Assembly: GCA_934654775.1 (NCBI GenBank)
Contig: CAKUGR010000006.1
Location: 85,577 to 149,576 of the forward strand
Length of the DNA stretch: 64,000 nt
Reading direction: 5' to 3'
DNA from: an uncultured Collinsella sp.
GTDB lineage: Bacteria > Actinomycetota > Coriobacteriia > Coriobacteriales > Coriobacteriaceae
In this document: one piece after another, positions 51,606 through 60,143 of the stretch
How the letters are laid out: the number at the start of each line of letters is the position of its first letter
Numbering within the stretch: position 1 is the stretch's first letter
Notes under the pieces: generated by a model
The model's input: only the letters and a program-made list of their open reading frames with translations
What the model was told of the DNA's origin: nothing
The model's database searches: none
Program-made: the position numbers and the translations under genes

Positions 51606-53165
51606 CTACTCGGCGGGCGTCACGCTGCCGTCCTGGAAGCCAACGTTGTTGTGAGCGAAGCAGTTCTCATACTTGAAGCCGGAGAGTTCCTCGCAGAGCG
51701 CCTTGACCTCGGGCTGGACGTCGGCCATCTTGCCGCCCTCCTTGACGCGCTTGATCTCGTCGCAGAGGATGTCGCACTGCTCCTTGTCGATCTTGATGCC
51801 GCGGGCAAGGACAGCTGCGAGCAGGAAGAAACCGGCGCAGCCGATGAGCATGTAGCCGCAGATGTACAGAGGCACGGTTGCGGGCTGGGTCACGGCGTCG
51901 CTGTTGCCGGCGGTCTGAATGAAGCCGGAGGCAGCCAGGACAATAGCCCATGCGTTGACGGCGACAGCCTGGGCGATCTGCTGGCAGAGCTGCTGAGCGG
52001 AGCTGTAGATGCCCTCGCGACGACGCAGGGTGATGAGCTCATCGACATCGGGGATGTAGTTGAGCAGGACGTCGGGCAGATACTGGAAGCCAACGTAGAA
52101 GAACTTCCAGATGGCGAAGATGATGGGGTAGGCGATCATGGCGATGGCGACCGTGGAGGTGCCGTTGATCTGACCAAAGGCAAAGTAGTTGTACGCGATG
52201 ATGCACGCAGCGCAACCGACGTTGGCCAGGTACCAAGACTTGTGGAAGCCCTTCTTGGCCATGAGGGCAACCCAGACAGCAGTGCAGACGATAGCGACGA
52301 CCTTGCCGGGCATCTCCATCACAGACTCGTAGGACTTAGGAATCTGCAGGCAGTAGACGATGAAGAAGGACAGACAGGCAGACCAGCAGGCAGCAGCGAG
52401 CTTCGTGGAGACCTGTGCGTACAGAACCTTGCGGAAGGACTTGTTGCGGAAGGTGGAAACGACGTCGATGAAGAACTTCTTGATGCCCTCGCCGACGCTC
52501 TCGATCTTCTCCTGAGCGACCTCCTCGGGGGTGTGCTCCCAGGTGGACAGGTAGACGCAGAGCAGCGAGATTGCCATGACCGAAGCGTTGATCGAAGCGA
52601 TGATGAAGTAGCTGAACGGGTTGGTCTCGCCGAAGGTGCCAAAGCCGAAGCCGACGAGTGCAGCCATCAGGAAGCCAGCGGCGTTACCAAAGAGGTGCTT
52701 GTAGCCGGTGAGGTACGTACGCTCCTTGAAGTCGTCGGTCATCTCGATGGTCAGCGGCGACAGGTTGGCGGTGCAGAACGTGTACGCGACGTTGTAGATC
52801 AGGTACAGCGCGAAGTAGTACGGGAAGCCAAACGGCGTGGCGACGAAGATGAGCGGCTCGGCAATCATCATCGGGATAGCCAGCAGAATCCAGAAACGGC
52901 GACGACCGAAGATGCGGCCGACCTTGGTGGCGTAGAAGTTATCGGCCACGAAACCCATCAGCGGGCAAAGGATGGCGTTGAGGTAAATGGCGAACGAGCT
53001 GATCAGCGCCGCCTCGCCTGCGGACAGGCCGCACTCCGTGGACAGGAACAGCACCATGTAGCTGTGCGTAAAGCTCAGGGCACCGGAGTTGAGCATACCG
53101 CCCATACCAAAGCCCAGGCGCGTCCAGAATGTGATCTTGCGCTTTTTGCCGATCTTGTTAGTCAT
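51606..53165 (-). CDS. GPH-type MFS transporter, probable oligogalacturonide/uronide importer
   Basis: 519 residues from the ATG at 53165 (AGAGGGAG upstream). Twelve helices, with LGFGMGGMLNSGALSF at the start and DVDELITLRRREGIYSSAQQL, the conserved loop of glycoside-pentoside-hexuronide:cation symporters. An extra cytoplasmic C-terminal domain of about 60 residues follows. Three GTGAACGTT sites sit in its promoter, the highest number in the region. As the only sugar transporter within the pectin cluster, it is the best candidate for uptake of galacturonate oligomers. Confidence 0.9.
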   Translation of the reverse strand: MTNKIGKKRKITFWTRLGFGMGGMLNSGALSFTHSYMVLFLSTECGLSAGEAALISSFAIYLNAILCPLMGFVADNFYATKVGRIFGRRRFWILLAIPMMIAEPLIFVATPFGFPYYFALYLIYNVAYTFCTANLSPLTIEMTDDFKERTYLTGYKHLFGNAAGFLMAALVGFGFGTFGETNPFSYFIIASINASVMAISLLCVYLSTWEHTPEEVAQEKIESVGEGIKKFFIDVVSTFRNKSFRKVLYAQVSTKLAAACWSACLSFFIVYCLQIPKSYESVMEMPGKVVAIVCTAVWVALMAKKGFHKSWYLANVGCAACIIAYNYFAFGQINGTSTVAIAMIAYPIIFAIWKFFYVGFQYLPDVLLNYIPDVDELITLRRREGIYSSAQQLCQQIAQAVAVNAWAIVLAASGFIQTAGNSDAVTQPATVPLYICGYMLIGCAGFFLLAAVLARGIKIDKEQCDILCDEIKRVKEGGKMADVQPEVKALCEELSGFKYENCFAHNNVGFQDGSVTPAE

Positions 53166-53242
53166 CGAGCTCCCTCTCTTTTCTCGATTGTCTTGGAACA
53201 AGACATTGAAGTCCACACCGACGTCTGTCTGCATGTCGTTCA

Positions 53243-53418
53243 GGGTGAACGTTTAGCTAGATTATGCGTGATTCTTTACGTGAGGTGAACGTTCACTTGC
53301 ATATTATCCCCGAACGGTCGGTTTTTACCGCTGAACGGACACAATTGAGCTTCTTGGTCCCATTCTCTGCTGGTAAAAGCTTCATATTGGATAAACATGC
53401 GGAAGGTGAACGTTTATT
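53243..53418. promoter_or_regulatory. Three GTGAACGTT operators before the GPH transporter
   Basis: Sites at 53243-53258 (GGGTGAACGTTTAGCT), 53283-53298 (AGGTGAACGTTCACTT) and 53404-53418 (AGGTGAACGTTTATT). The middle one is the full palindrome and the outer ones are half-preserved. They fill the 351-bp gap 53166-53516 with the uxaA terminator; nothing else is seen there. Confidence 0.7.
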
Positions 53419-53442
53419 GTAATTTCCTTTTCATGCATGCCG

Positions 53443-53485
53443 TAAGCAAAACGGTCCCGCCGGGACTACTCCAGACGGGACCGTT
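53443..53485 (-). terminator. Terminator after uxaA
   Basis: AACGGTCCCG/CGGGACCGTT stem followed on the minus strand by TTTGCTT, 31 bases after the uxaA stop codon. Confidence 0.85.
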
Positions 53486-53516
53486 ATATAGGAACTATGC
53501 TCGGATGGGCTTGCCC

Positions 53517-55001
53517 CTACAGGCAGACGCCGTCCTTCCAGATGCTGATCTCGTGGCAGCCGCGACGCTCGGCACTCGTAAGTTTGCCGCTCGCCGTCTC
53601 AAGCACCAGCTGGTACAAGTCCTCGGCAGCCTCATCGAGCGTGCGCTCGCCCGTAGCCACCACACCGGCGTTAAAGTCCATCCAGTTGGCCTTGTGGTCG
53701 CATAGACGCTGGTTGGTGAACACCTTGAGCGTGGGCGCCGGTGCGCCAAACGGCGTACCGCGACCGGTCGAGAACAGGATCACATGGCAACCGGCGGCGG
53801 TGAGCGCCGTGGTCGACACCATATCGTTGCCCGGGCCGCACAGCATGTTCAGGCCATGCTTGGTGGCCTGGCCGGCGTACGGCAGCACGTCGACGATGGG
53901 CGCGGAGCCGCCCTTTTGCACGCAACCGCAGCTCTTGTCCTCGAGCGTGGTGATGCCGCCGTCCTTGTTACCAGGGCTCGGATTCTCGTAGACGACCTCG
54001 CCGTGGCTGATGAAGTAGTCCTTAAAGCCGTTGAGCATGTCGGAGGCGGCGTTAAAGACCTGCTCGTTCTCGCAGCGGTCGAGCAGGATGCTCTCGGCGC
54101 CAAACATCTCAGGCACCTCGGTCAGTACCGACGTGCCGCCGCGCGCGACGACCATATCGCTCACGCGACCGATCGTGGGGTTGGCGGTAATGCCCGAAAG
54201 GCCATCGGAGCCGCCGCACTTAAGGCCAATGACCAGCTCGGAAGCCGGGATGGGCTCGCGCTTGGCCTGCCTGGCAAGCTCGGCCAGCTCAGCCAGAATC
54301 TTGTGGCCCTCGACCTGCTCGTCGGCAACGTCCTGGCAGGTGAGGAAGCGGACGCGCTCGTGATCGAAGTCACCGAGCTCGTCGAGCACCTGCTGGTGCG
54401 TGCAGTTTTCGCAACCGAGCGACAGGAACAGCACGCCGGCGGCATTGGGGTGACGCGAGAGCGCCACCAGCAGACGACGCGTCTGAGCGTGGTCGGCGCC
54501 GGTCTGCGAGCAGCCAAAGGGATGCGGGAAGTAGTAGACGCCCTCGAGCGAGCCCTCGACCAGATCCTGAGCCTGCTCACACATGGCGCGTGCGACCTCG
54601 TTGACGCAACCGACCGTGGGGATAATCCACAGCTCGTTGCGCGTGGCAGCGCGGCCGTCGGCGCGGCGGAAGCCCATAAAGGTCTCGGGCTCAACGGGAT
54701 CCACGACCGGATGCGTGGGGTTGTAGGTGTACTCGACCTCACCCGAAAGGTTGGTCTTCACATTGTGCGTGTGGAGCCACTGACCGGGCTGGATGTCGCC
54801 CGTCACGTGTCCGATGGGCAGGCCGTACTTGATGACGTCCTTCCCCGCGGCAATCGCGCGCACGGCCATCTTGTGGCCCTGCGGGATATCCTCCACGGCC
54901 ACGACCTCGCCCACGCCGGGGACCGCGACGGCGGTGCCCTTGGCGAGCGGCGACAGCGCAACAATCACGTTATCGGCCGGATTGATCTGGATAGTGTTCA
55001 T
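53517..55001 (-). CDS. uxaA: Altronate dehydratase
   Basis: 494 residues from the ATG at 55001 (MNTIQINPADN; TTAGGAC upstream). A short N-terminal SAF domain (about 1-95) is joined to the large catalytic domain with PTVGCVNEVA, HPFGCSQTGAD, LGCENC and LKCGGSDGLSGITANPTIG. It dehydrates D-altronate to KDG with an iron centre, the step after UxaB. Final gene of the uxaC-uxaB-uxaA series. Confidence 0.95.
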   Translation of the reverse strand: MNTIQINPADNVIVALSPLAKGTAVAVPGVGEVVAVEDIPQGHKMAVRAIAAGKDVIKYGLPIGHVTGDIQPGQWLHTHNVKTNLSGEVEYTYNPTHPVVDPVEPETFMGFRRADGRAATRNELWIIPTVGCVNEVARAMCEQAQDLVEGSLEGVYYFPHPFGCSQTGADHAQTRRLLVALSRHPNAAGVLFLSLGCENCTHQQVLDELGDFDHERVRFLTCQDVADEQVEGHKILAELAELARQAKREPIPASELVIGLKCGGSDGLSGITANPTIGRVSDMVVARGGTSVLTEVPEMFGAESILLDRCENEQVFNAASDMLNGFKDYFISHGEVVYENPSPGNKDGGITTLEDKSCGCVQKGGSAPIVDVLPYAGQATKHGLNMLCGPGNDMVSTTALTAAGCHVILFSTGRGTPFGAPAPTLKVFTNQRLCDHKANWMDFNAGVVATGERTLDEAAEDLYQLVLETASGKLTSAERRGCHEISIWKDGVCL

Positions 55002-55079
55002 TACAAAGAGTCCTAACCCTACAGGTTGAGCAAAAATCGAGCGGCGCCCACCGGTTGGCCGGCGGGCGCACAAAAGGAT

Positions 55080-56594
55080 TTAGGCCTGGGCGTTGGCGAA
55101 TGCCTGCTTGACGCCCTCGGCACGCACGACGGCGAGCGCGTCGACGACAAACTCCTCAAGACCGGCGATCTGCGTCAGGTCCTCGCCCCACATCTGCTCG
55201 TTGCTGAGCACGTCGTGCACCAACTCGGCATCGTCGGCGCCGGCGTGGGCGGCGTAGAAGTCGAGCACGAAAGCGTCGTCCTGAGCGGTGTACTCGGTGC
55301 CGTCGGCGCGACGCAGGTGCAGGCCGTCGCCCTCGCGGGCAACGAGCTCCTGCGTGTAGAACGCGATGAGCGTAGCCAGGCTCGTAGCCAAGCACTTAGG
55401 CAGGTTGCCGGTCTCGGCAACATAGTCCTTGAGCGTGGGCAGGTCGCGGGCACGCCACTTGGCAGTGGAGTTGAGGCAGATGGAGAGCAGCGCGTGGTCG
55501 ATAAACGGGTTATCGAAGCGGTTCTCGACGGCAGCGGCAAAGGCCTTGCAGTCCTCGACATCCAGGTCGGCGGCAAGTGTTGGGATGACCTCGTCGTAGA
55601 GCATGGTGTTCATGAAGCCGCGGATAGTCTCGTCGTGCATGCAGTCGCGCACGATGTCAAAGCCGGCAACCCAGGAACCCGGGACAAAGGCGGTGTGGGC
55701 GCCGTTGAGGATGCGGACCTTGCGTTTCTTGTACGGGGTGACATCGGGGGTCACAAAGACGCCCGGCAGGCCGGCCTTCACGAAGGGCAGACGCTCCTTG
55801 AGCGACTCGTCGCCCTGGATGCCCCACATCTGGAAGGGCTCGCGCACGGCCAGGAAGGGATCCTCGTAGCCCAGACGCTCGGCAACCGCGGCGGCCTCCT
55901 TGGGGTCGCGGATGCGGCCGGGAACGATGGTGTCGACGAGCGTGGTGCAGATGGTGCAGTCATTGGCCATCCACTGCGAGAACTCGTCCTCCCAGCCCCA
56001 GTCGCTCACGTACTGGTTCATGATGCGCAGCAGCTCCTCGCCGTTGTGGTCGATGAGCTCGCAGGCGAGCACGATGACGCCCGGCTTGCCGGCAGCCCAG
56101 CGGGTGTGGAGCACCTGGGCCAGCTTGGCCGGGAAGCTCGCGGGCGGCATGTCGTCGGCCTTGCAGGACGGGTCGTAGGCGATGCCGGCCTCGGTGGTAT
56201 TGGAGACGATGATCTCCAGGTCATTGGAGACGGCAACCTCCATGACGGCGCGGTAGTCGTCCTCGCGGTACGGGTTGAGGCAGCGGCTGCAAGCGCTGAT
56301 CACGCGAGACTCGTCAACCGTGTTGCCGTTCTCCTTGCCGCGCACCAGTACGGTGTACAGGTCATCCTGGGCATTGATGCCGTCGGCAAAGCCAAAGGCG
56401 CCGCTGATGGGCTGCACCATAACGATCTTGCCGTTCCAGCCGGTGGCCTCGTTGCCCATGTCAAAGAAGCGGTCCACGAAAGCGCGCAGGAAGTTGCCCT
56501 CGCCAAACTGCAAGACCTTCTCGGGAGCGTCCTTGGGCAGCACGTAACCCTTATAACCGATCTTCTCGAGCGTCTCGTAGCTGATGTTCTCCAT
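55080..56594 (-). CDS. uxaB: Tagaturonate reductase
   Basis: 504 residues of the mannitol dehydrogenase family, with a strong AAGGAG site. The dinucleotide site VLQFGEGNFLRAFVDRFFD is near the N-terminus, then IVSNTTEAGI, and the catalytic region is ILNGAHTAFVP. It reduces tagaturonate to altronate with NADH. Fructuronate reductase UxuB is the close alternative, but adjacent altronate dehydratase and uronate isomerase favour UxaB. Its position between uxaC and uxaA fits the pathway order. Confidence 0.93.
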   Translation of the reverse strand: MENISYETLEKIGYKGYVLPKDAPEKVLQFGEGNFLRAFVDRFFDMGNEATGWNGKIVMVQPISGAFGFADGINAQDDLYTVLVRGKENGNTVDESRVISACSRCLNPYREDDYRAVMEVAVSNDLEIIVSNTTEAGIAYDPSCKADDMPPASFPAKLAQVLHTRWAAGKPGVIVLACELIDHNGEELLRIMNQYVSDWGWEDEFSQWMANDCTICTTLVDTIVPGRIRDPKEAAAVAERLGYEDPFLAVREPFQMWGIQGDESLKERLPFVKAGLPGVFVTPDVTPYKKRKVRILNGAHTAFVPGSWVAGFDIVRDCMHDETIRGFMNTMLYDEVIPTLAADLDVEDCKAFAAAVENRFDNPFIDHALLSICLNSTAKWRARDLPTLKDYVAETGNLPKCLATSLATLIAFYTQELVAREGDGLHLRRADGTEYTAQDDAFVLDFYAAHAGADDAELVHDVLSNEQMWGEDLTQIAGLEEFVVDALAVVRAEGVKQAFANAQA

Positions 56595-56690
56595 CTATGT
56601 ATCTCCTTAGGCGTTTGTTAGCGTGCAAGCTTGCCGGGGGCGCCGCGTGTGGCGACGGCGCTCCCAGGTTCGATGTGATTCGGTGCGAAC

Positions 56691-58118
56691 TTAGGCCTCG
56701 ACGGTCTCCAGGTCAAAACCGAAGTAGCGGACGGAGTTGTTGTAGCTGATGTCGCGCACGATGGTGCCCAGCAGTTCCATGTCGGCGGGGTACTTGCCCT
56801 GCTCGACCCACTCGCCGATCACGCTGCACAGCACGCGGCGGAAGTACTCGTGGCGCGGGTAGGACAGGAAGGAACGGGAGTCGGTGAGCATGCCGACAAA
56901 GTTGCCCAGAACGCCCTCGTTGGCAAGGGCCGTGAGCTGCTCGCGCATGCCGACCTCGTTGTCGTTGAACCACCAAGCGGAACCGTTCTGGATCTTGCCG
57001 GCAGTCGGGGCCTCCTGGAAGCAGCCCATGACGGTGTCGATCATGGTGTTATCGATGGGGTTCAGGCTGTACAGGATGGTCTTGGGCAGGCCGCAGGTCT
57101 CCTGGATGGAGTTGAGGAAATCGGCGAGCTGGTCAGACGGCGTGTAGTTGGAGATGCAGTCGTAACCAGTGTCGGGGCCGAGCTTGGCGAACATGGCGCG
57201 ATTGTTGTCGCGTTTGCAGCCAAAGTGCAGCTGCATGGCCCAGCCCAGGCGGACATACTCGCCGGCGACAAACTGCATAAAGGCGGTCTTGTACTTGAGG
57301 ACCTCTTCCTCGGTGAGCGGCTCGGCGGCCAGGCCCTTAGCGAAGATGGCCTCGATCTCGTCGGCAGAAGCCGGGACATACATGACGTAGTCGAGAGCGT
57401 GGTCGGAGGCGCGGCAGCTCAGCTCGTGGGCGACGTCGTAACGCTTGGAGATGGCGGCCTTCATGCCCTCGAAGTCGTTGACCTCAACACCGGCGACCTC
57501 GGAGAGGTGCTTGCAGTAGTCGGCGAACTCCTGGCCACGCTCGATGCGCAGGGCGGCGTCGGGGCGCATGGCCGGGACGACCTGAACATCGAAGCTATCG
57601 TCGGCGGCAATCTTCTTGTGCCACTCAAAGCTGTCGGCGGGGTCGTCAGTGGTGCAGATCATGCGGACGTTGGACTGCTTGATCAGGTTGCGGCAGGTAA
57701 AGCTGGCCTCGGCGAGCTTGGCGTTGGCAAGGTCCCAGACTTCCTGGGCGGTCTTGCCGTTGAGGACGCCCTCATAGCCAAAGTAGCGCTTGAGCTCCAG
57801 GTGGCTCCACTCAAAGACGGGGTTGCCCACGCAACGACCCAGGGTCTCGGCCCACTTCTGGAACTTCTCGCGAGCGGGGGCATCGCCGGTGATGAAGCGC
57901 TCGTCGACGCCGTTGGCGCGCATCAGGCGCCACTTGTAGTGGTCGCCGCCCAGCCAGACCTCGGTGATGTTCTCAAAACGCTTGTCATCCCAGATCTCCT
58001 TGGGAGAGATGTGGCAGTGGTAGTCGACGATGGGCATGCCCTCGGCAAAGTTGTGGAACAGCTCCTCGCCGGTCTTGGTGCTTAACAGGAAATCCTGATC
58101 GTCCATGAAGTTTTTCAT
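56691..58118 (-). CDS. uxaC: Glucuronate/galacturonate isomerase
   Basis: 475 residues from the ATG at 58118 (GAGGGG upstream). The amidohydrolase-like barrel has the metal site DYHCHISPKEIWDD near residue 30, LHFGCKRDNN near 295 and LTDSRSFLSYPRHEYFR near the end, all as in UxaC. It converts galacturonate to tagaturonate and glucuronate to fructuronate. First gene of the uxa series; full-length operators precede it. Confidence 0.96.
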   Translation of the reverse strand: MKNFMDDQDFLLSTKTGEELFHNFAEGMPIVDYHCHISPKEIWDDKRFENITEVWLGGDHYKWRLMRANGVDERFITGDAPAREKFQKWAETLGRCVGNPVFEWSHLELKRYFGYEGVLNGKTAQEVWDLANAKLAEASFTCRNLIKQSNVRMICTTDDPADSFEWHKKIAADDSFDVQVVPAMRPDAALRIERGQEFADYCKHLSEVAGVEVNDFEGMKAAISKRYDVAHELSCRASDHALDYVMYVPASADEIEAIFAKGLAAEPLTEEEVLKYKTAFMQFVAGEYVRLGWAMQLHFGCKRDNNRAMFAKLGPDTGYDCISNYTPSDQLADFLNSIQETCGLPKTILYSLNPIDNTMIDTVMGCFQEAPTAGKIQNGSAWWFNDNEVGMREQLTALANEGVLGNFVGMLTDSRSFLSYPRHEYFRRVLCSVIGEWVEQGKYPADMELLGTIVRDISYNNSVRYFGFDLETVEA

Positions 58119-58170
58119 CAAACAACCCCTCTGTTGGCGGAGCGGGTGCACCGTGCGCCCGTTATCCTCT

Positions 58171-58250
58171 AGGTGAACGTTCACTATAGTAGTGCAAAAT
58201 GGCGCGTTGGGTGAACGTTCACCTAACCATCACGGGGTGAACGGTAGATT
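58171..58250. promoter_or_regulatory. GTGAACGTTCAC operators before uxaC
   Basis: Two full palindromes, AGGTGAACGTTCACTA (58171-58186) and GGGTGAACGTTCACCT (58209-58224), and a degenerate third, GGGGTGAACGGTAGAT (58235-58250). Spacing of 38 bp between the first two would allow looping by a LacI tetramer or two dimers. The rest of the 339-bp gap 58119-58457 contains the LacI gene terminator and no gene. Confidence 0.8.
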
Positions 58251-58341
58251 TTGGGGGTTTAACGGTTGTCTTCGGGAAACCTCATCCCGTTTTGAGCGCT
58301 GATTCTGGGACACAGCTTCCCAAACGCACGATCTCTGATCG

Positions 58342-58387
58342 GCACAAAGAAGGGCCTTTGATGGCAAAACTCGCCACCAAAGGCCCT
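58342..58387 (-). terminator. Terminator of the LacI gene
   Basis: AGGGCCTTTG/CAAAGGCCCT stem followed on the minus strand by TCTTTG, 70 bases after the stop. Confidence 0.75.
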
Positions 58388-58457
58388 CAAAACAGTCGTT
58401 ATGCCCCGCCTCTTACACCACATCTCTGTGCGCTACCGGGGTACCCGCCCAGACTGG

Positions 58458-59537
58458 CTAGATGCCCGCGAGCTTGCAGTAACGATCGACGTTGCTGGCA
58501 AACACCATCTCCACGGCACCCTTTTGCACGGGGTCCGCAGGCGCTTTACCCCACAGCAAGTAATTGCCCAGCGTCTTGGCACCGCGGTAGGCCAAACCCA
58601 CCGGGTCCTTGTAGACGATATTGGTAAAGATACCGCGACGCAGGGCAAGCGCGCTCTCGGGGAACAGGTCGTTGCCGATTACCATGACCTCGCCCGCTTT
58701 ACCGGCCGAAACGAGCGCATCGGCCACCAGCTCGGAGCCCACCGCGAACACACTGCAGATAAGCTCGGGTGCATCCGGGCCATTGAGACGGTTCTTGAGC
58801 TCGCGCTCGAGCTGCTTGACCTGGGCGTGCGCACCGGTAAGATCCTCGACCTGCCAGGGAACATTATGCTCGCGCAGGTACGTATGGAAGGCGCGGGCGG
58901 TCAGGTAGTGCGAATCGGTATAGGGATCGCCCGCCAAGAGTAGAACGCGGGCATCGGCACCAGCGGCATGAACCAAGTTGGCCGCCTGCTCGGCCATTAG
59001 GCTACCCGCTGTCGAATAATCGGCCAAGCTGGCCCCCAGGCGGTCGAGATGCGGACGGTCGCCATCGACGAGCTCAATCGCCACGCCCGCCTCGGCAATC
59101 TGCTCCAGCAGGTGGGTCGCGCGGTCGTCGCCCGGAACGTAGGCGAGCAGGCCGTCGATCTTCTCGCCCACTTGTAGGCGCTCATCGATTTGCTCGAGTG
59201 CATCGGCATAGCCGCCGACGCCAAACTCGACGCGCTCGACGCTAATGCCCTGGTCGATAACCTCCTGCTCAAAGCGATTGCAGCCTTCCCACAGGTAGCG
59301 ATAGAAGTAAGCACCCTCGCGCGATGCGCACGGCAGGCAAAACACCAGGTTGATGTCCTTACGACGCAGGCTCGAGGCACTCGTGTTGCGGTGATAGCCC
59401 ATCTCCTCTGCTTTGGCGTTAACCTTTGCGCGTACGGACTCGCTCACACCGGCCTTGCCCGTCAGGGCTTTGTGCACGGTATTGATGGAAACGCCGAGCT
59501 CGGCGGCTATGTCCTTCATGGTTACGCGAGCGCTCAT
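58458..59537 (-). CDS. LacI-family regulator, probable repressor of the pectin/uronate genes
   Basis: 359 residues, start after CCGGAG. The HTH reads VTMKDIAAELGVSINTVHKAL with a typical hinge; the ligand domain is of the periplasmic-binding type used for substituted or oligomeric sugars (YRYLWEGCNRFEQEVIDQGI). It lies directly upstream of uxaC on the same strand, with its own terminator between. I assign GTGAACGTTCAC as its operator because the sites cluster around uxaC, the transporter, GH105 and the KduD-like gene. The effector is unknown. Confidence 0.87.
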   Translation of the reverse strand: MSARVTMKDIAAELGVSINTVHKALTGKAGVSESVRAKVNAKAEEMGYHRNTSASSLRRKDINLVFCLPCASREGAYFYRYLWEGCNRFEQEVIDQGISVERVEFGVGGYADALEQIDERLQVGEKIDGLLAYVPGDDRATHLLEQIAEAGVAIELVDGDRPHLDRLGASLADYSTAGSLMAEQAANLVHAAGADARVLLLAGDPYTDSHYLTARAFHTYLREHNVPWQVEDLTGAHAQVKQLERELKNRLNGPDAPELICSVFAVGSELVADALVSAGKAGEVMVIGNDLFPESALALRRGIFTNIVYKDPVGLAYRGAKTLGNYLLWGKAPADPVQKGAVEMVFASNVDRYCKLAGI

Positions 59538-59628
59538 AGAGTTACTCCGGTGTTGGCAAGTTGCTTATAGACAATACAGTTAACGATACCCCAAAATCAC
59601 TCGTCCACTCGCCGCGCCTACCCCCAAA

Positions 59629-59668
59629 TGCGAAAAACGCCCCGCGAACGGATACTCGCGGGGCGTTT
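59629..59668 (-). terminator. Terminator after the Cys-rich small gene
   Basis: 13-bp stem AAACGCCCCGCGA/complement followed on the minus strand by TTTCGCATTTG, 15 bases after the stop. Confidence 0.85.
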
Positions 59669-59682
59669 GATCCTGGGTTTTA

Positions 59683-59883
59683 TTACTGAATGCCGCGACC
59701 AAGATCCTCGGCAATCTTGTCCACGCCTTTAAGCGCCGCGCAGGTCTTCTTGTTGGAGCAATGCCCCGTGCAAACGCCGCCCTGGGCGCAGTCGGCGCAA
59801 GTGCCCTTACGATAGATGCGCACGCACACGGCGACAAACGCAACGCCGATCACAGCCAGAACAACAATATCGATAGGTGCCAT
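59683..59883 (-). CDS. Small Cys-rich membrane protein associated with FeoB
   Basis: 66 residues: one N-terminal membrane helix (IDIVVLAVIGVAFVAVCVRI) and a tail with five cysteines (CADCAQGGVC, GHCSNKKTCAA). Proteins of this form, found after feoB in many anaerobes, are called FeoB-associated Cys-rich membrane proteins; their task is unproven, perhaps iron handling like FeoC. GAGGAGG precedes the ATG. It lies 260 bases beyond feoB, separated from it by the feoB terminator and a REP-like hairpin, so it may have its own promoter. Confidence 0.85.
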   Translation of the reverse strand: MAPIDIVVLAVIGVAFVAVCVRIYRKGTCADCAQGGVCTGHCSNKKTCAALKGVDKIAEDLGRGIQ

Positions 59884-59999
59884 AGCAAGCCTCCTCTAGT
59901 TAACCATCACTTACTTTACACCATCCCCACCTGCCAAAAAGGGACAGGTTTATTTTGGTCGCTTCTATCTGCGGAAACACCACATCTCCCCCACCACCT

Positions 60000-60068
60000 A
60001 AGTTGCGGTGAAATAGTTCCTAAATTCGCCATCTATGCCCGCAAACAGGAACTATTCCACCGCAACTT
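60000..60068. repeat. REP-like hairpin, family b
   Basis: Arms 60000-60021 and 60047-60068 (TTGCGGTGAAATAGTTCC type) with a near-perfect match, just beyond the feoB terminator. Confidence 0.75.
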
Positions 60069-60078
60069 AGTTGGTGCA

Positions 60079-60114
60079 CCAAAAAGCCCGAGTATCGCGA
60101 GGATACCCGGGCTT
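60079..60114 (-). terminator. Terminator of feoB
   Basis: AAGCCCG..GTATC stem (60084-60096 with 60102-60114) followed on the minus strand by TTTTTGGT, 30 bases after the stop. Confidence 0.85.
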
Positions 60115-60143
60115 CGCGGAAAGGGGCTGGTCCTTATTTGGAC

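Noticed and set aside
49707-53288. A 1193-codon open frame on the plus strand
   Set aside because: It runs antisense to the GH28 and transporter genes in GC-rich DNA, has biased composition rich in Val, Leu, Gly, Asp and His, no ribosome binding site and no recognisable domain.
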